This document shows positions 50,683 to 60,571 of a stretch of 64,000 nucleotides of DNA, piece by piece. Location of the stretch: positions 2,170,001 through 2,234,000 of the forward strand of contig CP119076.1 of assembly GCA_029027985.1 (NCBI GenBank). Reading direction: 5' to 3'. The notes beneath the pieces were generated by a model, which did not search any database, was not told the origin of the DNA, and saw nothing but the letters and a program-made list of their open reading frames with translations. The stretch is from Klebsiella aerogenes. GTDB taxonomy: Bacteria; Pseudomonadota; Gammaproteobacteria; Enterobacterales; Enterobacteriaceae. The number at the start of each line of letters is the position of its first letter. The stretch's first letter is position 1. Made by a program: the position numbers and the translations under genes.

Positions 50683-51829
50683 AGCGGGCTACGCGCAAAC
50701 CGTGCTCGACGCCGCGCGAGAAGACCACCTGCCAGAGCTGAATATCGCGGGCGCGGAAGGCGCCGGCGCAGGCATTCAGATAATAGCTGAACATTCGTTT
50801 GAAACGGTCCGAATAGTTATCGGCAATGTCCGGCCAACTGGCAAGGAAACGCTCGTACCAGGCCATCAACGTGGTGTCGTAATCGGCGCCAAAGTTATGC
50901 CAGTCCTCCATCACGAAATGCGATTCACTGGCGTCGGCAATATGTCGTACCGACGGCAGACAGCCGTTGGGGAAGATATATTTATTAATCCACGGATCGA
51001 CATTGTGATCGGTAATTTTAGAGCCAATGGTGTGTAGCAGAAAACGACCGTTTGGTTTCAGATTACGATCGACGACCTCAAAATAGGTGGCGTAATTTTT
51101 CGGCCCGACGTGTTCGAACATCCCGACGGAAACAATACGATCAAAACTGTCGTGTAAATCACGATAGTCCTGCAGCAGAATATTAACGTCTAAACCCACA
51201 CAGCGCTCCTGCGCCATTTTTTGTTGCTCAGCGGATATGGTCACGCCGGTTACGCTGACGTTGTAGTTTTTGGCCATGTAATAGGCCAGACCACCCCAGC
51301 CACAGCCGATATCCAGCACCCTCATTCCCGGTTCAAGCTGCAGTTTGCGGCAAATTAAATCTAATTTATCCTGCTGGGCTTGTTCCAGATTTTCGGCCTC
51401 TTTCCAGTAACCGCAGGAATATTGCATATACGGGTCGAGCATACGGTGGAAAAGGTCGTTGCCTAAATCGTAGTGTTCTTTGCCGACAATCCAGGAACGT
51501 TTTTTGCTTTGTAAATTGAACAGGCGAGCGCCAGCGATACGCAGAGTATCTTTGAAATGGTGGGGAAGTTGCTTATCCAGTCCGGCGTGCAACACCTTGT
51601 GGAAGAATATATCCAGGCGTTCGCATTCCCACCAGCCGTCCATATAGCTTTCACCTAAGCCGAGCGACCCTTCCTGTAATACCCGTTTAAAAAAGAGAGG
51701 GTTTTTTACCCGGATATCAGAGGGTGCGGAACCGTTGATACCAATTCCGGCACGGCCCAATAATTCAGCTGCAATCCGGTACCAATCATCGTTTGGTACA
51801 CTTACTTCTTCTATACACGATGAACTCAT
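50681..51829 (-). CDS. cfa: Cyclopropane-fatty-acyl-phospholipid synthase
   Basis: 382 residues, equal to E. coli Cfa. SAM-dependent methyltransferase domain with VLDIGCGWGGLAYYMA near residue 170 and an N-terminal lipid-binding domain (GSLGLGESYMDGWWE). It converts unsaturated membrane acyl chains to cyclopropane forms at entry to stationary phase, which helps acid tolerance. The 296-bp upstream region presumably holds sigma-70 and sigma-S promoters, but I do not call them. Confidence 0.96.
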   Translation of the reverse strand: MSSSCIEEVSVPNDDWYRIAAELLGRAGIGINGSAPSDIRVKNPLFFKRVLQEGSLGLGESYMDGWWECERLDIFFHKVLHAGLDKQLPHHFKDTLRIAGARLFNLQSKKRSWIVGKEHYDLGNDLFHRMLDPYMQYSCGYWKEAENLEQAQQDKLDLICRKLQLEPGMRVLDIGCGWGGLAYYMAKNYNVSVTGVTISAEQQKMAQERCVGLDVNILLQDYRDLHDSFDRIVSVGMFEHVGPKNYATYFEVVDRNLKPNGRFLLHTIGSKITDHNVDPWINKYIFPNGCLPSVRHIADASESHFVMEDWHNFGADYDTTLMAWYERFLASWPDIADNYSDRFKRMFSYYLNACAGAFRARDIQLWQVVFSRGVEHGLRVAR

Positions 51830-52125
51830 AGCTTCTCCATCACGCCCAAGTGATCAGAACCTTAAAACAGCGTAGACGCTTTTTTGGCTTTGTGAGAAAT
51901 CTCACGAAAAAATCGTGAGGGTGCTATCCGACGTAGAACAGAGGAAGGGAGATAACCCTTGCCGAAAGGCCTTCCATGGTGAAACGGGTCGCGTCCTGCT
52001 CCCGTTAATATCTAAAAAAATTTCTATTTATGTGATACCGGATCCAGTATAGGCCGCTAAAAACAGCCTTTCAATAAAAATATATTAGCAGGCTAATTAC
52101 TGGTCCGGCATCCATTCAGTAAACA

Positions 52126-53310
52126 TCAGGCGTGGGATGATTCGCTCACCAGCGATACGCGACGTTGCTGCATCCAGTAACCCACGCCTACCAGCACGAT
52201 GGAGATCAGCATCACGCTGGTGGTGGTCAGCAGCGGGGTGGCGATCAGGCTGGAGACCAGCAGGCTTGCCAGGAAACACAGGCCAAGCTGCAACGTATTC
52301 TGCAGGGCGGCGGCGCGGCCCGTTGCCTGTGGGAAGGGTTTTAGCGCCTGGGCGACGACGATTGGGTAGATGCCGCCGTTGACGATAGCCATGATGCAGA
52401 ACGGGATCATCAGACCAACCAGCGACGGGTCATCCTGCAGACCAACCAGCCAGGTAGCCGCGACGCTCAGCGCAAAGACGATCAGCAGCCAGGGCAGCAT
52501 CTGATGGCCCGGCCATTTCTGCAACGCGGCGCGGCAGCCGTAACCGCCGACCAGGAAGGCGATGGTTTGTGGTACGTAGCTCAGGCCGATGACCGTCGGG
52601 CCGTAGCCCATTTCATGCAGGATAAACGGCGAACCGGTCAGCCAGGCGAAGAAGCTGGCGGAACAGGCGGCGTAAATTAAGACGTTACCGCTGTATTCAC
52701 GCGAACTCAGCAGCGCCATGAAGGTCAATTTTTTCTGCGTGTCGCCAGCAGGTTTAATCACCGGTTTCAGGCGCAGTGCTGGCAGCATCAGCAGTAGCGT
52801 AATGGCAAACAACGTGGCGAAAATCGCTTGCCATTCCAGATGGACCAGCAACCAACTGCCGAGCAGCGGCGCCAGTGCGGGTGAAAGTCCGACCAGCGGC
52901 ATGATGGTGGCGAAAATACGATTGATGCGCTGAGCTGGATAGTAATCGGTCACCATCGCCTGCCAGGTGACCGCTGCGGCGCACACGCCGATCGCCTGGA
53001 TAAAGCGCAGTACCAGCATCAGGGTGGCATCGCGAACCCACAGCATTCCGAGACAGCCGAGGGCGAAAATCGTCAGACCCGCGAGCAAAATTGGTTTACG
53101 GCCATAGCGATCCGACAGGGGACCCCAGAACAACTGGCCGATGGCGAACCCGGCAAGAAACAGGCTCAGACTGGCGCTGACTGACGCCGCTGAGGTGTTG
53201 AGATCTTGCTGAATGGCGGCGAATGCCGGCAGATACATGTCGGTGGCCAGGAAGCCGAGTACGCTCAGGCCGGCCAGCCACACCAAAAATCCTTTCCCAG
53301 GTTGTTGCAT
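52126..53310 (-). CDS. punC: Purine nucleoside MFS transporter PunC (YdhC)
   Basis: 394 residues from the ATG at 53310 ([30 protein letters not shown]), the start that matches E. coli YdhC; the frame extends upstream to 53394 across the promoter region. Twelve-helix MFS protein with the [11 protein letters not shown] loop between helices 2 and 3. E. coli PunC imports purine nucleosides under control of the divergent LysR activator PunR. Its position beside purR adds a purine theme to this part of the window too. Confidence 0.92.
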   Translation of the reverse strand: MQQPGKGFLVWLAGLSVLGFLATDMYLPAFAAIQQDLNTSAASVSASLSLFLAGFAIGQLFWGPLSDRYGRKPILLAGLTIFALGCLGMLWVRDATLMLVLRFIQAIGVCAAAVTWQAMVTDYYPAQRINRIFATIMPLVGLSPALAPLLGSWLLVHLEWQAIFATLFAITLLLMLPALRLKPVIKPAGDTQKKLTFMALLSSREYSGNVLIYAACSASFFAWLTGSPFILHEMGYGPTVIGLSYVPQTIAFLVGGYGCRAALQKWPGHQMLPWLLIVFALSVAATWLVGLQDDPSLVGLMIPFCIMAIVNGGIYPIVVAQALKPFPQATGRAAALQNTLQLGLCFLASLLVSSLIATPLLTTTSVMLISIVLVGVGYWMQQRRVSLVSESSHA

Positions 53311-53422
53311 AACATTCTCTTTTAACTGATGCAGGTATGATGCCGCAAAGTGTAGGGAGTGCAATTCGCCTTGTGAAACGCTAATATTTGTCACATGCGT
53401 TCAAAAATTTTGCAGGCAAAAT

Positions 53423-54334
53423 ATGTGGTCGGAATACTCGCTGGAAGTGGTTGATGCCGTGGCCCGTAACGGGAGTTTCAGCGCGGCAGCGCAGGAGCTA
53501 CATCGCGTGCCCTCAGCGGTGAGCTACACAGTCCGTCAACTGGAGGAGTGGCTGGCGGTTCCTTTGTTTGAACGTCGTCACCGCGACGTTGAATTAACCC
53601 CGGCCGGAGTCTGGTTTTTACAGGAAGGGCGTTCTGTTATCAAAAAAATGCAGATCACCCGTCAGCAGTGTCAGCAAATTGCCAACGGCTGGCGCGGCCA
53701 GCTGTCGATCGCGGTCGACGATATTGTTAAGCCGGCGCGTATGCGCCAGATGATCGTTGATTTTTATCGTCATTTTACCGATGTTGAACTGATCGTTTTT
53801 CAGGAAGTATTTAACGGTGTCTGGGATGCGTTAGCTGATGGGCGCGTGGAGTTAGCTATCGGTGCAACACGTTCAATTCCTGTCGGGGGACGCTACGCCT
53901 TCCGTGATATGGGAATGCTTAACTGGCACTGCGTGGTGGCCAGCCATCATCCGCTGGCGCAGATGGAAGGGGCGCTCAGCGATGACGTGTTGCGCAACTG
54001 GCCGTCGCTGGTGCGCGAAGATACTTCACGCTCGCTGCCGAAGCGCACAACCTGGCTTCTGGATAATCAGAAACGAGTCGTGGTGCCGGATTGGGAATCC
54101 TCGGCTACCTGCCTTTCGGCAGGACTCTGCGTCGGGATGGTGCCGGGCCACTTTGCGCGTCCACGTATTGATAGCGGCGAATGGACGGCGCTGACGCTGG
54201 AAAACCCATTCCCGGATGCCGCCTGCTGTCTGACGTGGCAACAGAGCGATGCCTCACCGGCATTAAGCTGGTTACTGGGCTATCTTGGCGACAGCGAGAC
54301 GTTGAACCGGGAATGGTTGCGGGCGCCGGAATAA
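53423..54334 (+). CDS. punR: LysR-family activator PunR (YdhB)
   Basis: 303 residues (E. coli about 310). N-terminal helix-turn-helix (MWSEYSLEVVDAVARNGSFSAAAQELHRVPSAVSYTVRQLEEW) and LysR effector domain (QLSIAVDDIVKPARMRQMI onwards). In E. coli it activates punC in response to purine nucleosides. About 110 bp separate the two divergent starts. It converges on purR. Confidence 0.92.
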   Translation: MWSEYSLEVVDAVARNGSFSAAAQELHRVPSAVSYTVRQLEEWLAVPLFERRHRDVELTPAGVWFLQEGRSVIKKMQITRQQCQQIANGWRGQLSIAVDDIVKPARMRQMIVDFYRHFTDVELIVFQEVFNGVWDALADGRVELAIGATRSIPVGGRYAFRDMGMLNWHCVVASHHPLAQMEGALSDDVLRNWPSLVREDTSRSLPKRTTWLLDNQKRVVVPDWESSATCLSAGLCVGMVPGHFARPRIDSGEWTALTLENPFPDAACCLTWQQSDASPALSWLLGYLGDSETLNREWLRAPE

Positions 54335-54352
54335 CCGACGCCGGAAGGGCGC

Positions 54353-55378
54353 TTAGCGGCGGTAATCGACGAAAGGACCGTCGGCGACCGAACGACGTTC
54401 GATCAGTCGCGGGTGTACTTCAATGGACTGCGACTCTTCGCGTTTATTAACAATACGATCGAGCAGCATATTGAAGGCCGCTTCCCCGAGCGAATCCTTC
54501 GGCTGGTGGATGGTGGTCAGCGCCGGACTGAAGTAGCGGGCGTTGCGCACATTATCATAACCGATCAGTGAAATGTCCTGCGGCACGCGCAAACCCATTT
54601 CGTCGGCCGCGCAGATCGCTCCCATCGCCATGATATCGCCGCCGCAGAAAACGGCAGTCGGGCGATGATGCTGATTCAGAATCTGCTGCATCGCGCGGTA
54701 GCCGGACTCCGGTTCAAAGTCGCCCTGAACCACCCAGTTTTCCGGCACGTTGATATGCGCTTCCTTCATCGCCTGCATAAACCCGGCCAGGCGTCCTGCG
54801 CCGGTATTACGCTCAAGCGGCCCTGGAATGACGCCAATCTCACGGTGCCCGCGTTCGATCAGGTAACGGCCGGCGATATAGCCGCCTTCAAAGGCGTTAT
54901 CGATAACCGAGTCGGTGAAGTCCGCTTTCGCTTCGCCCCAGTCCATGACCACCATCGGAATATGGCGGTACTCTTCCAGCATGCTCAGTACGGACTCCGG
55001 ATACTCGGAACACATCACCAGTAAGCCGTCTACGCGCTTCTGCGCCATCATCGACAGATAGGCGCGTTGCTTCTCCGGATCGTTCCACGCGTTGCCCAGA
55101 ATCAGGGTATAACCTTTCTGGAAGCAGCTTTTCTCTACGGATTCGATAATTTCAGCGAAATAGGCCGCTTCGCTGCTGGTAGCCAGCAAACCGATCGATT
55201 TGGTGTGATTGACTTTTAGACTACGGGCCACGGCGCTCGGCGAATAGTGCAATTCTTTGATTGCCGCCCAGACTGCGTTGCGCGTCTCTTCCGCCACAAA
55301 ACGAGTTTTGTTAATCACATGTGATACAGTTGTAGTGGAAACGTTTGCGCGTTTCGCCACATCTTTAATAGTTGCCAT
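54353..55378 (-). CDS. purR: Purine repressor PurR
   Basis: 341 residues, equal to E. coli PurR: LacI-type headpiece ([33 protein letters not shown]), hinge helix ([12 protein letters not shown]) and periplasmic-binding-type core for hypoxanthine/guanine. It represses the purine synthesis regulon. Two PurR-like operators, one in the leader and one inside the first codons, indicate autoregulation as in E. coli. Confidence 0.97.
   Translation of the reverse strand: MATIKDVAKRANVSTTTVSHVINKTRFVAEETRNAVWAAIKELHYSPSAVARSLKVNHTKSIGLLATSSEAAYFAEIIESVEKSCFQKGYTLILGNAWNDPEKQRAYLSMMAQKRVDGLLVMCSEYPESVLSMLEEYRHIPMVVMDWGEAKADFTDSVIDNAFEGGYIAGRYLIERGHREIGVIPGPLERNTGAGRLAGFMQAMKEAHINVPENWVVQGDFEPESGYRAMQQILNQHHRPTAVFCGGDIMAMGAICAADEMGLRVPQDISLIGYDNVRNARYFSPALTTIHQPKDSLGEAAFNMLLDRIVNKREESQSIEVHPRLIERRSVADGPFVDYRR
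55336..55351 (-). promoter_or_regulatory. PurR operator inside the purR coding start
   Basis: GTGGAAACGTTTGCGC shares the core AAACGTTTGC with the PurR box. E. coli purR likewise has a second operator within the gene. Confidence 0.55.
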
Positions 55379-55421
55379 TACTTCTCACTCCAGACCTTGA
55401 CCTGATCGTCTGATTATCAAT

Positions 55422-55437
55422 ACGTAAACGTTTGCCT
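55422..55437 (-). promoter_or_regulatory. PurR operator upstream of purR
   Basis: ACGTAAACGTTTGCCT fits the PurR consensus ACGCAAACGTTTTCGT in the central dyad AAACGTTT and lies about 45 bp before the purR start. Confidence 0.7.
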
Positions 55438-55673
55438 ATACACACCCTGTATACAATGCTCAACATTGCAACACCCGGGAAAACGACACAGAACGACAGG
55501 AAGGGGTCAATGGCCGATACGCTTTCAAATTAGCGTGGGATTTTGTCCGATCTTGGGGCAAAGGGGAAGAGCAAAAATGTGCATCACCCTAAATCCGGGG
55601 AGATTTTTGCATTATTTTGTGCAAAAATGAGCAAGCTCACTTTTCGTGTGGGGATAATCAGGGGAGAAAATTG

Positions 55674-55763
55674 ATGAGTACAGATTTAAAGTTTTCGCTG
55701 ATCACGACGATTATTGTTCTGGGTCTGATCGTCGCAGCCGGCCTGACGGCGGTACTACACTGA
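55674..55763 (+). CDS. ynhF: YnhF, 29-residue membrane protein
   Basis: Reads MSTDLKFSLITTIIVLGLI then VAAGLTAVLH. It differs from the E. coli YnhF sequence I recall at only a few positions (Val to Ile, Val to Ala, Ala to Val). One inner-membrane helix; GGGGAG precedes the ATG. The gene lies between purR and ydhP as in E. coli. Function is unknown. Confidence 0.93.
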   Translation: MSTDLKFSLITTIIVLGLIVAAGLTAVLH

Positions 55764-55923
55764 TTTCACGGCGGGGGGGATTATTCCCTCCCGTTCTGCC
55801 ATTATTCGCAAATCTGCAATAATCTTTTGTCATTTCGTTTACTTCTGTTTTTCTGTGATTGATGTCATCCTTTTGGCTTCTGATGCAATGCCGTGAATAA
55901 ATGCGGCCTGATGGAGTCACTGA

Positions 55924-57090
55924 ATGAAAATCAACTTTCCCTTATTAGCTTTGGCGATCGGTGCCTTCGGTATCGGTACGACCGAGTTTTCCCCGATGGG
56001 ATTGCTGCCGGTCATCGCCAAAGGCGTAGACGTCTCTATCCCGGCGGCGGGGATGCTGATTAGCGCCTACGCCATTGGCGTAATGGTCGGGGCGCCATTA
56101 ATGACTTTATTGCTGTCGCACCGTTCGCGCCGCAATGCGTTAATCTTCCTGATGGGTATTTTCACCCTCGGTAACGTACTTTCTTCTATTGCGCCGGATT
56201 ACACCACGCTGATGCTGTCGCGTATTATTACCAGCCTCAACCATGGCGCGTTCTTTGGCCTTGGTTCGGTGGTTGCCGCGAGCGTGGTGCCGAAACACAA
56301 ACAGGCCAGCGCCGTCGCCACCATGTTTATGGGGCTGACCATTGCCAATATCGGTGGCGTACCGGTAGCCACCTGGCTTGGTGAAACCATTGGCTGGAGA
56401 ATGTCATTCCTCGCCACGGCGGGTCTGGGGCTGATCTCGATGATAAGCCTGTGGTTCTCTCTGCCGAAAGGAAGCGCAGGCGAGCGCCCGAATGTGAAGC
56501 GCGAACTGTCGGTACTGATGCGACCTCAGGTGCTGTCCGCCTTGTTAACCACCGTTCTTGGCGCAGGGGCGATGTTCACGCTGTACACCTATATTTCTCC
56601 GGTGCTGCACACTATCACTCACGCCGCGCCGCTGTTTGTTACCGCGATGCTGGTGTTGATTGGTATCGGTTTCTCGCTCGGGAATTACCTGGGGGGGAAA
56701 TTCGCCGACCGTTCTGTTTCCGCCACCCTGAAAGGCTTTCTGCTGCTACTGATCGCTATTATGCTGGCTATTCCGCTGCTGGTGCAGTCGCAACTGGGTG
56801 CCGCCGTGAGTATGGTGGTCTGGGGCGCGGCAACCTTCGCGGTCGTTCCGCCGTTGCAGATGCGTGTGATGCGAGTAGCGCATGAAGCTCCCGGCCTGTC
56901 GTCTTCAGTCAACATTGGCGCGTTCAACATGGGCAACGCGCTGGGCGCGGCAGCGGGCGGTGCGGTAATTTCCGGCGGTCTGGGCTACACCTTTGTTCCG
57001 GTGATGGGCGCGATTATTGCCGGACTGGCATTGGTGGTCGTGCTGCTGGGCGGACGTGCTCAGCCAGAAGAGGCATTGGCGAAAAACTAA
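55924..57090 (+). CDS. ydhP: MFS transporter YdhP
   Basis: 388 residues (E. coli 389): drug/sugar-efflux type MFS protein with the N-terminal block LALAIGAFGIGTTEFSPMGLLPVIA, typical of the arabinose/DHA1 efflux branch, and a helix 4-5 NHGAFFGLGSVVAASVV signature. Natural substrate unknown. It has its own promoter region (160 bp after ynhF) and shares a bidirectional terminator with sodB. Confidence 0.92.
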   Translation: MKINFPLLALAIGAFGIGTTEFSPMGLLPVIAKGVDVSIPAAGMLISAYAIGVMVGAPLMTLLLSHRSRRNALIFLMGIFTLGNVLSSIAPDYTTLMLSRIITSLNHGAFFGLGSVVAASVVPKHKQASAVATMFMGLTIANIGGVPVATWLGETIGWRMSFLATAGLGLISMISLWFSLPKGSAGERPNVKRELSVLMRPQVLSALLTTVLGAGAMFTLYTYISPVLHTITHAAPLFVTAMLVLIGIGFSLGNYLGGKFADRSVSATLKGFLLLLIAIMLAIPLLVQSQLGAAVSMVVWGAATFAVVPPLQMRVMRVAHEAPGLSSSVNIGAFNMGNALGAAAGGAVISGGLGYTFVPVMGAIIAGLALVVVLLGGRAQPEEALAKN

Positions 57091-57104
57091 GCTTCATTGA
57101 GATG

Positions 57105-57148
57105 AAAAAAAACCGCAGAGGGGAGAACCCTGCTGCGGTTTTTGTTTT
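57105..57148. terminator. Bidirectional terminator between ydhP and sodB
   Basis: Stem AACCGCAG/CTGCGGTT with A-run before and T-run after, a 14-nt loop, between convergent genes. Confidence 0.88.
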
Positions 57149-57729
57149 TATGCAGCCAGATTGGCGGCAACAAACTTCCAGTTAACCAGCGCCCAGAAGT
57201 GTTCCAGATAGTTAGGACGGGCATTGCGGTAGTCGATGTAGTAGGCGTGTTCCCACACATCAACGGTCAGCAGCGGCGTAGCGTCGGTGGTCAGCGGGGT
57301 GCCAGCGTTGCTGGTGGAAACGATAGCCAGGCTGCCGTCCGCATTTTTCACAAGCCAGGTCCAGCCAGCGCCAAAGTTTTTCGCGGCTGCATCGGTGAAT
57401 TTCGCTTTAAACTCAGCGAAGCTGCCGAAGGATTTGGCAATGGCTGCCGCCAGGTCGCCTTCCGGCTCACCGCCGGCGTTCGGCGCCAGGCAGTTCCAGT
57501 AGAAGGTGTGGTTCCAGACCTGCGCGGCGTTATTGAAGACGCCACCTTCAGAAGAGCGAACGATCTCTTCCAGGGATTTGCCTTCAAAAGCTGTGTCTTT
57601 GATCAGGTTGTTGAGGTTGGTCACGTAGGCCTGGTGGTGCTTACCGTAGTGGTATTCCAGGGTTTCTGCGGAAATGTGCGGCGCCAGGGCGTCTTTTGCA
57701 TATGGTAATGCAGGTAATTCGAACGACAT
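57148..57729 (-). CDS. sodB: Iron superoxide dismutase
   Basis: 193 residues, as E. coli Sod[21 protein letters not shown] start, iron ligands His near 27 and in [11 protein letters not shown] near 74, and the C-terminal [13 protein letters not shown] motif with Asp and His ligands. It removes cytosolic superoxide. In E. coli its mRNA is destroyed by RyhB when iron is scarce; the leader here was not examined for pairing. CTCTCC/GGAGAG site precedes the ATG. Confidence 0.97.
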   Translation of the reverse strand: MSFELPALPYAKDALAPHISAETLEYHYGKHHQAYVTNLNNLIKDTAFEGKSLEEIVRSSEGGVFNNAAQVWNHTFYWNCLAPNAGGEPEGDLAAAIAKSFGSFAEFKAKFTDAAAKNFGAGWTWLVKNADGSLAIVSTSNAGTPLTTDATPLLTVDVWEHAYYIDYRNARPNYLEHFWALVNWKFVAANLAA

Positions 57730-57953
57730 TGCTACTCTCCTTATAACTTTTTGTTTTTTCTCACATTAATTAGGTGATGGCTAACCTGAATACAGCATTG
57801 TCTGTACTTCGCTGTCGCGAGTGTGACATGTTATTGTGTTGAGAATGTTAACATTTGCTGAAGGCAGTTAAAAGACTTACAACAAGAAAGGTTATTGGTT
57901 GCCGCGTGGGGGGATTGCCGCCGTAGCGGCAAACTGAGCTTAAGCGCACATTT

Positions 57954-58829
57954 TTAGCGAATGGTTTTTGGCGTCATCACGCGGCGTGCGCCGACATAGT
58001 GACGAACCCAGTAATCTTCGCTTAATGAGGTTATCTGAATATCGCGGCCGGTACGCGGCGACTGAATAAACTTACCGTTGCCGACGTAGACGCCAACGTG
58101 GTCGGCGGTGCCGCGTCCGCGGGTGCGGAAGAAGACCAGATCGCCGCTCTGCAGCTCGTCGCGGTCAACCGGGCGAGCGTCGCGCAAATGGTACATTTCG
58201 TTAGCGGTGCGCGGAATATGGATTTTGACCAAATCTTTATAGGCGTAATAAACCAGACCGCTGCAATCAAAGCCGGTACGCGGCGAGGATCCGCCCCAAC
58301 GGTAGGGCTTGCCAATTTGATCCATCAGTTTATTCATGGCGGTACTCTGCGCTTTTTGCACGCGTGCTTTATGCGCGTCGGCAATCGTCAGATTCGGCTC
58401 GTCAGCAACTGGTTTACAGCGCTTTTTATAGCCTTTACGCACCACGCATTGGCTCTTCACGCTGTTTAGCGCAAGAGTCGATTCTTCGCTGGATTTTACC
58501 GTTTTCGCACACTGCTTTTTATAACCTTTACGCAACACGCACTTCTTCGTGGCACCGGCGGCCTGACGATTGAGGGCGGTTTGGCTTGCTGCGGTAGTGC
58601 GGGTAGGGTGCTTAGAACTCGAGGTTTTTTTACTGGCGGTTTTAGCGGTGGATTTGGATTTATGCTGCGTTGCTTTTTTCTTACGCTCGGCGGTGGTGCC
58701 TTTTGCCGGATGCGCCTTCGGCGTAGCCGAAGCGTGCGTATGCCCTGAAGCATGCGCCAATGGCGTAAGCGAGATAGATGTAAACAGTAATGCACAGAGC
58801 GATATCGCGATTTTATTGAGCCGCGCCAC
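57954..58829 (-). CDS. mepH: Murein endopeptidase MepH (YdhO), NlpC/P60 family
   Basis: 291 residues from a GTG start: signal peptide, a long Lys/Ser/Thr-rich linker (about 30-90), two short Cys-flanked repeats (CVLRKGYKKQC near 97 and CVVRKGYKKRC near 132), then the NlpC/P60 domain. The catalytic Cys is in FDCSGLVYYAYKDL near 190, the His in ADHVGVYVGNGKF near 240. It cuts DD-crosslinks in peptidoglycan for cell-wall growth. E. coli YdhO is 271 residues; the linker here is longer. Confidence 0.92.
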   Translation of the reverse strand: MARLNKIAISLCALLFTSISLTPLAHASGHTHASATPKAHPAKGTTAERKKKATQHKSKSTAKTASKKTSSSKHPTRTTAASQTALNRQAAGATKKCVLRKGYKKQCAKTVKSSEESTLALNSVKSQCVVRKGYKKRCKPVADEPNLTIADAHKARVQKAQSTAMNKLMDQIGKPYRWGGSSPRTGFDCSGLVYYAYKDLVKIHIPRTANEMYHLRDARPVDRDELQSGDLVFFRTRGRGTADHVGVYVGNGKFIQSPRTGRDIQITSLSEDYWVRHYVGARRVMTPKTIR

Positions 58830-59166
58830 TGAGCAATCCCCTGATTAAATTACAGACATATACCTATGCCTGACGGTGAATGACAAACCGGAATAATTCT
58901 AAAGCATAAAAAGCCAGAAAGTTAATACTCTTTTGTATCTAAAATGTCGTTTGGTTAACGATTGCAAAAAAATAAGTCAGACAATCGCCATCTCGTACAT
59001 AAAATGCGCAATGCGCCTTGCGAGACACGATAAAGTGATATTTTTAAGGCAACTTCAGGCGACAGAAGATAAAATGTGACGAGTGAAAAAATGTTATTAT
59101 CGGTCCTGCGTCCAGGACGCTACAATGACAAATTACTGCCGTAAAGATGTTTAAGGAAGCACGACA
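58830..59166 (+). promoter_or_regulatory. mepH / grxD divergent intergenic region
   Basis: 337 bp, AT-rich. Just before grxD is a dyad GTCCT-N6-AGGAC (about 59103-59118) followed by a possible -10 TACAAT, which likely belongs to the grxD promoter. No gene is seen. Confidence 0.4.
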
Positions 59167-59514
59167 ATGAGCACCACTTTAGAAACGATCCAACGTCAAA
59201 TCGCTGAAAACCCAATTCTGCTGTACATGAAAGGCTCTCCGAAGCTGCCGAGCTGCGGCTTTTCCGCTCAGGCAGTGCAGGCGCTGTCCGCCTGTGGCGA
59301 ACGTTTTGCTTACGTCGACATCCTGCAGAACCCGGATATCCGCGCTGAGCTGCCGAAATACGCTAACTGGCCGACCTTCCCGCAGCTGTGGGTTGACGGT
59401 GAACTGGTTGGCGGTTGCGACATCATCATCGAAATGTATCAGCGCGGCGAACTGCAGCAGCTGATCAAAGAAACGGCCGCGAAGCACAACGCTGACGAGC
59501 CAAAAGCAGAGTAA
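59167..59514 (+). CDS. grxD: Monothiol glutaredoxin GrxD (Grx4)
   Basis: 115 residues, equal to E. coli. The monothiol active site CGFS is in LPSCGFSAQA near residue 30, with the glutathione-binding WPTFPQLWVDGELVGGCDI. It holds a glutathione-ligated 2Fe-2S cluster as a dimer and moves clusters in iron-sulfur assembly. AAGGAAG lies before the ATG. It converges on rnt over a long palindromic terminator. Confidence 0.97.
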   Translation: MSTTLETIQRQIAENPILLYMKGSPKLPSCGFSAQAVQALSACGERFAYVDILQNPDIRAELPKYANWPTFPQLWVDGELVGGCDIIIEMYQRGELQQLIKETAAKHNADEPKAE

Positions 59515-59530
59515 TTTTTTCGCTGCAACG

Positions 59531-59562
59531 AAAAAAGCGACTTCCCGGGAAGTCGCTTTTTT
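59531..59562. terminator. Bidirectional terminator between grxD and rnt
   Basis: Near-perfect palindrome AAAAAAGCGACTTCCC with its inverse, no loop to speak of, and T-run on both strands. Confidence 0.92.
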
Positions 59563-59568
59563 TATCGC

Positions 59569-60213
59569 TTATGCTTCGACCGGCGGTAACGGCCAGCCGC
59601 CAAGACGCTTCCAGCGGTTGACGATTTCGCAGAACAGCTGGGCCGTTTGCTCGGTGTCATACAGCGCGGAGTGGGCCTGGGCGCCATCGAATGCCATTCC
59701 TGCCGCGATGCAGGCTTTAGACAACACGGTTTGTCCTAACGCCAGCCCGCTCAGGGCGGCGGTATCGAAGGTCACGAAAGGGTGGAACGGATTGCGCTTC
59801 AACCCCGCGCGCTCGGCGGCGGCCATGGTAAAACTGTGATCGAAGGTCGCGTTGTGCGCCACCATAATCGCGCGGCTGCAATCGCTCTCTTTCATGCCTT
59901 TGCGGACCATCTTGAAAATCGCGTGCAGGGCATCGTATTCACTCACCGCGCCGCGTTCAGGATCGTTCGGGTTAATCCCATTAAAAGCCAGCGCTTCCGG
60001 CTGCAGGTTAGCGCCTTCGAAGGGCTCTATGTGAAAATGCAGCGTTTCATCCGGCATCAGCCAGCCCTGCTCATCCATCTTCAACGTAATAGCGGCGATT
60101 TCCAGCAGGGCGTCGGTTTTGGCATTAAACCCGGCGGTCTCAACATCAATTACCACAGGATAAAAACCGCGAAAACGGCCGCACAGACCATTAAGTTGAG
60201 CGTTCTCGGACAT
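59569..60213 (-). CDS. rnt: Ribonuclease T
   Basis: 214 residues (E. coli 215). DEDDh exonuclease: [11 protein letters not shown] (Asp23, Glu25), [11 protein letters not shown] and [11 protein letters not shown] with the general-base His. It trims 3' ends of tRNA and 5S rRNA and turns over tRNA CCA ends. The coding region is intact, but the DNA carrying its first 67 codons and 50 bp upstream is duplicated directly in front of it, so its normal -35 region has been moved 253 bp away. An extended -10 like TGCCATAAT is kept 50 bp upstream. Confidence 0.96.
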   Translation of the reverse strand: MSENAQLNGLCGRFRGFYPVVIDVETAGFNAKTDALLEIAAITLKMDEQGWLMPDETLHFHIEPFEGANLQPEALAFNGINPNDPERGAVSEYDALHAIFKMVRKGMKESDCSRAIMVAHNATFDHSFTMAAAERAGLKRNPFHPFVTFDTAALSGLALGQTVLSKACIAAGMAFDGAQAHSALYDTEQTAQLFCEIVNRWKRLGGWPLPPVEA

Positions 60214-60516
60214 CAGATTCTCTTAGCTGGAAAAAAGTAGCGCGCATTATGGCAAATTTTGCCGCGCCTTCGAAGGGCTCTATGTGAAAATGCAGCGTTT
60301 CATCCGGCATCAGCCAGCCCTGCTCATCCATCTTCAACGTAATAGCGGCGATTTCCAGCAGGGCGTCGGTTTTGGCATTAAACCCGGCGGTCTCAACATC
60401 AATTACCACAGGATAAAAACCGCGAAAACGGCCGCACAGACCATTAAGTTGAGCGTTCTCGGACATCAGATTCTCTTAGCTGGAAAAAAGTAGCGCGCAT
60501 TATGGCAAATTTTGCC
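60011..60516. repeat. Perfect 253-bp tandem duplication over the rnt 5' end
   Basis: Copy 1 is 60011-60263 and copy 2 is 60264-60516; I find no difference between them. The 7-bp word GCGCCTT is present at 60011, 60264 and 60517, i.e. at both ends and at the junction, which points to microhomology-mediated or replication-slippage duplication. The unit covers the first two-thirds of a hundred codons of rnt and 50 bp of its leader. Confidence 0.93.
60267..60466 (-). pseudogene. Truncated second copy of rnt (first 67 codons)
   Basis: Identical to the first 67 codons of rnt; since 253 is not a multiple of three the frame then runs into about two dozen unrelated residues and stops at 60191, inside copy 1. 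The product would lack the later catalytic residues and be inactive. It is the copy that keeps the native promoter context. Confidence 0.85.
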
Positions 60517-60571
60517 GCGCCTTGCAGCAGGAAGGGGATAAAACAACGGGCGCGCGTGCGCCCGGGATAAC

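Noticed and set aside
60191..60466. A second RNase T gene
   Set aside because: Only the first 67 codons are present and the frame then shifts; it results from the 253-bp duplication.
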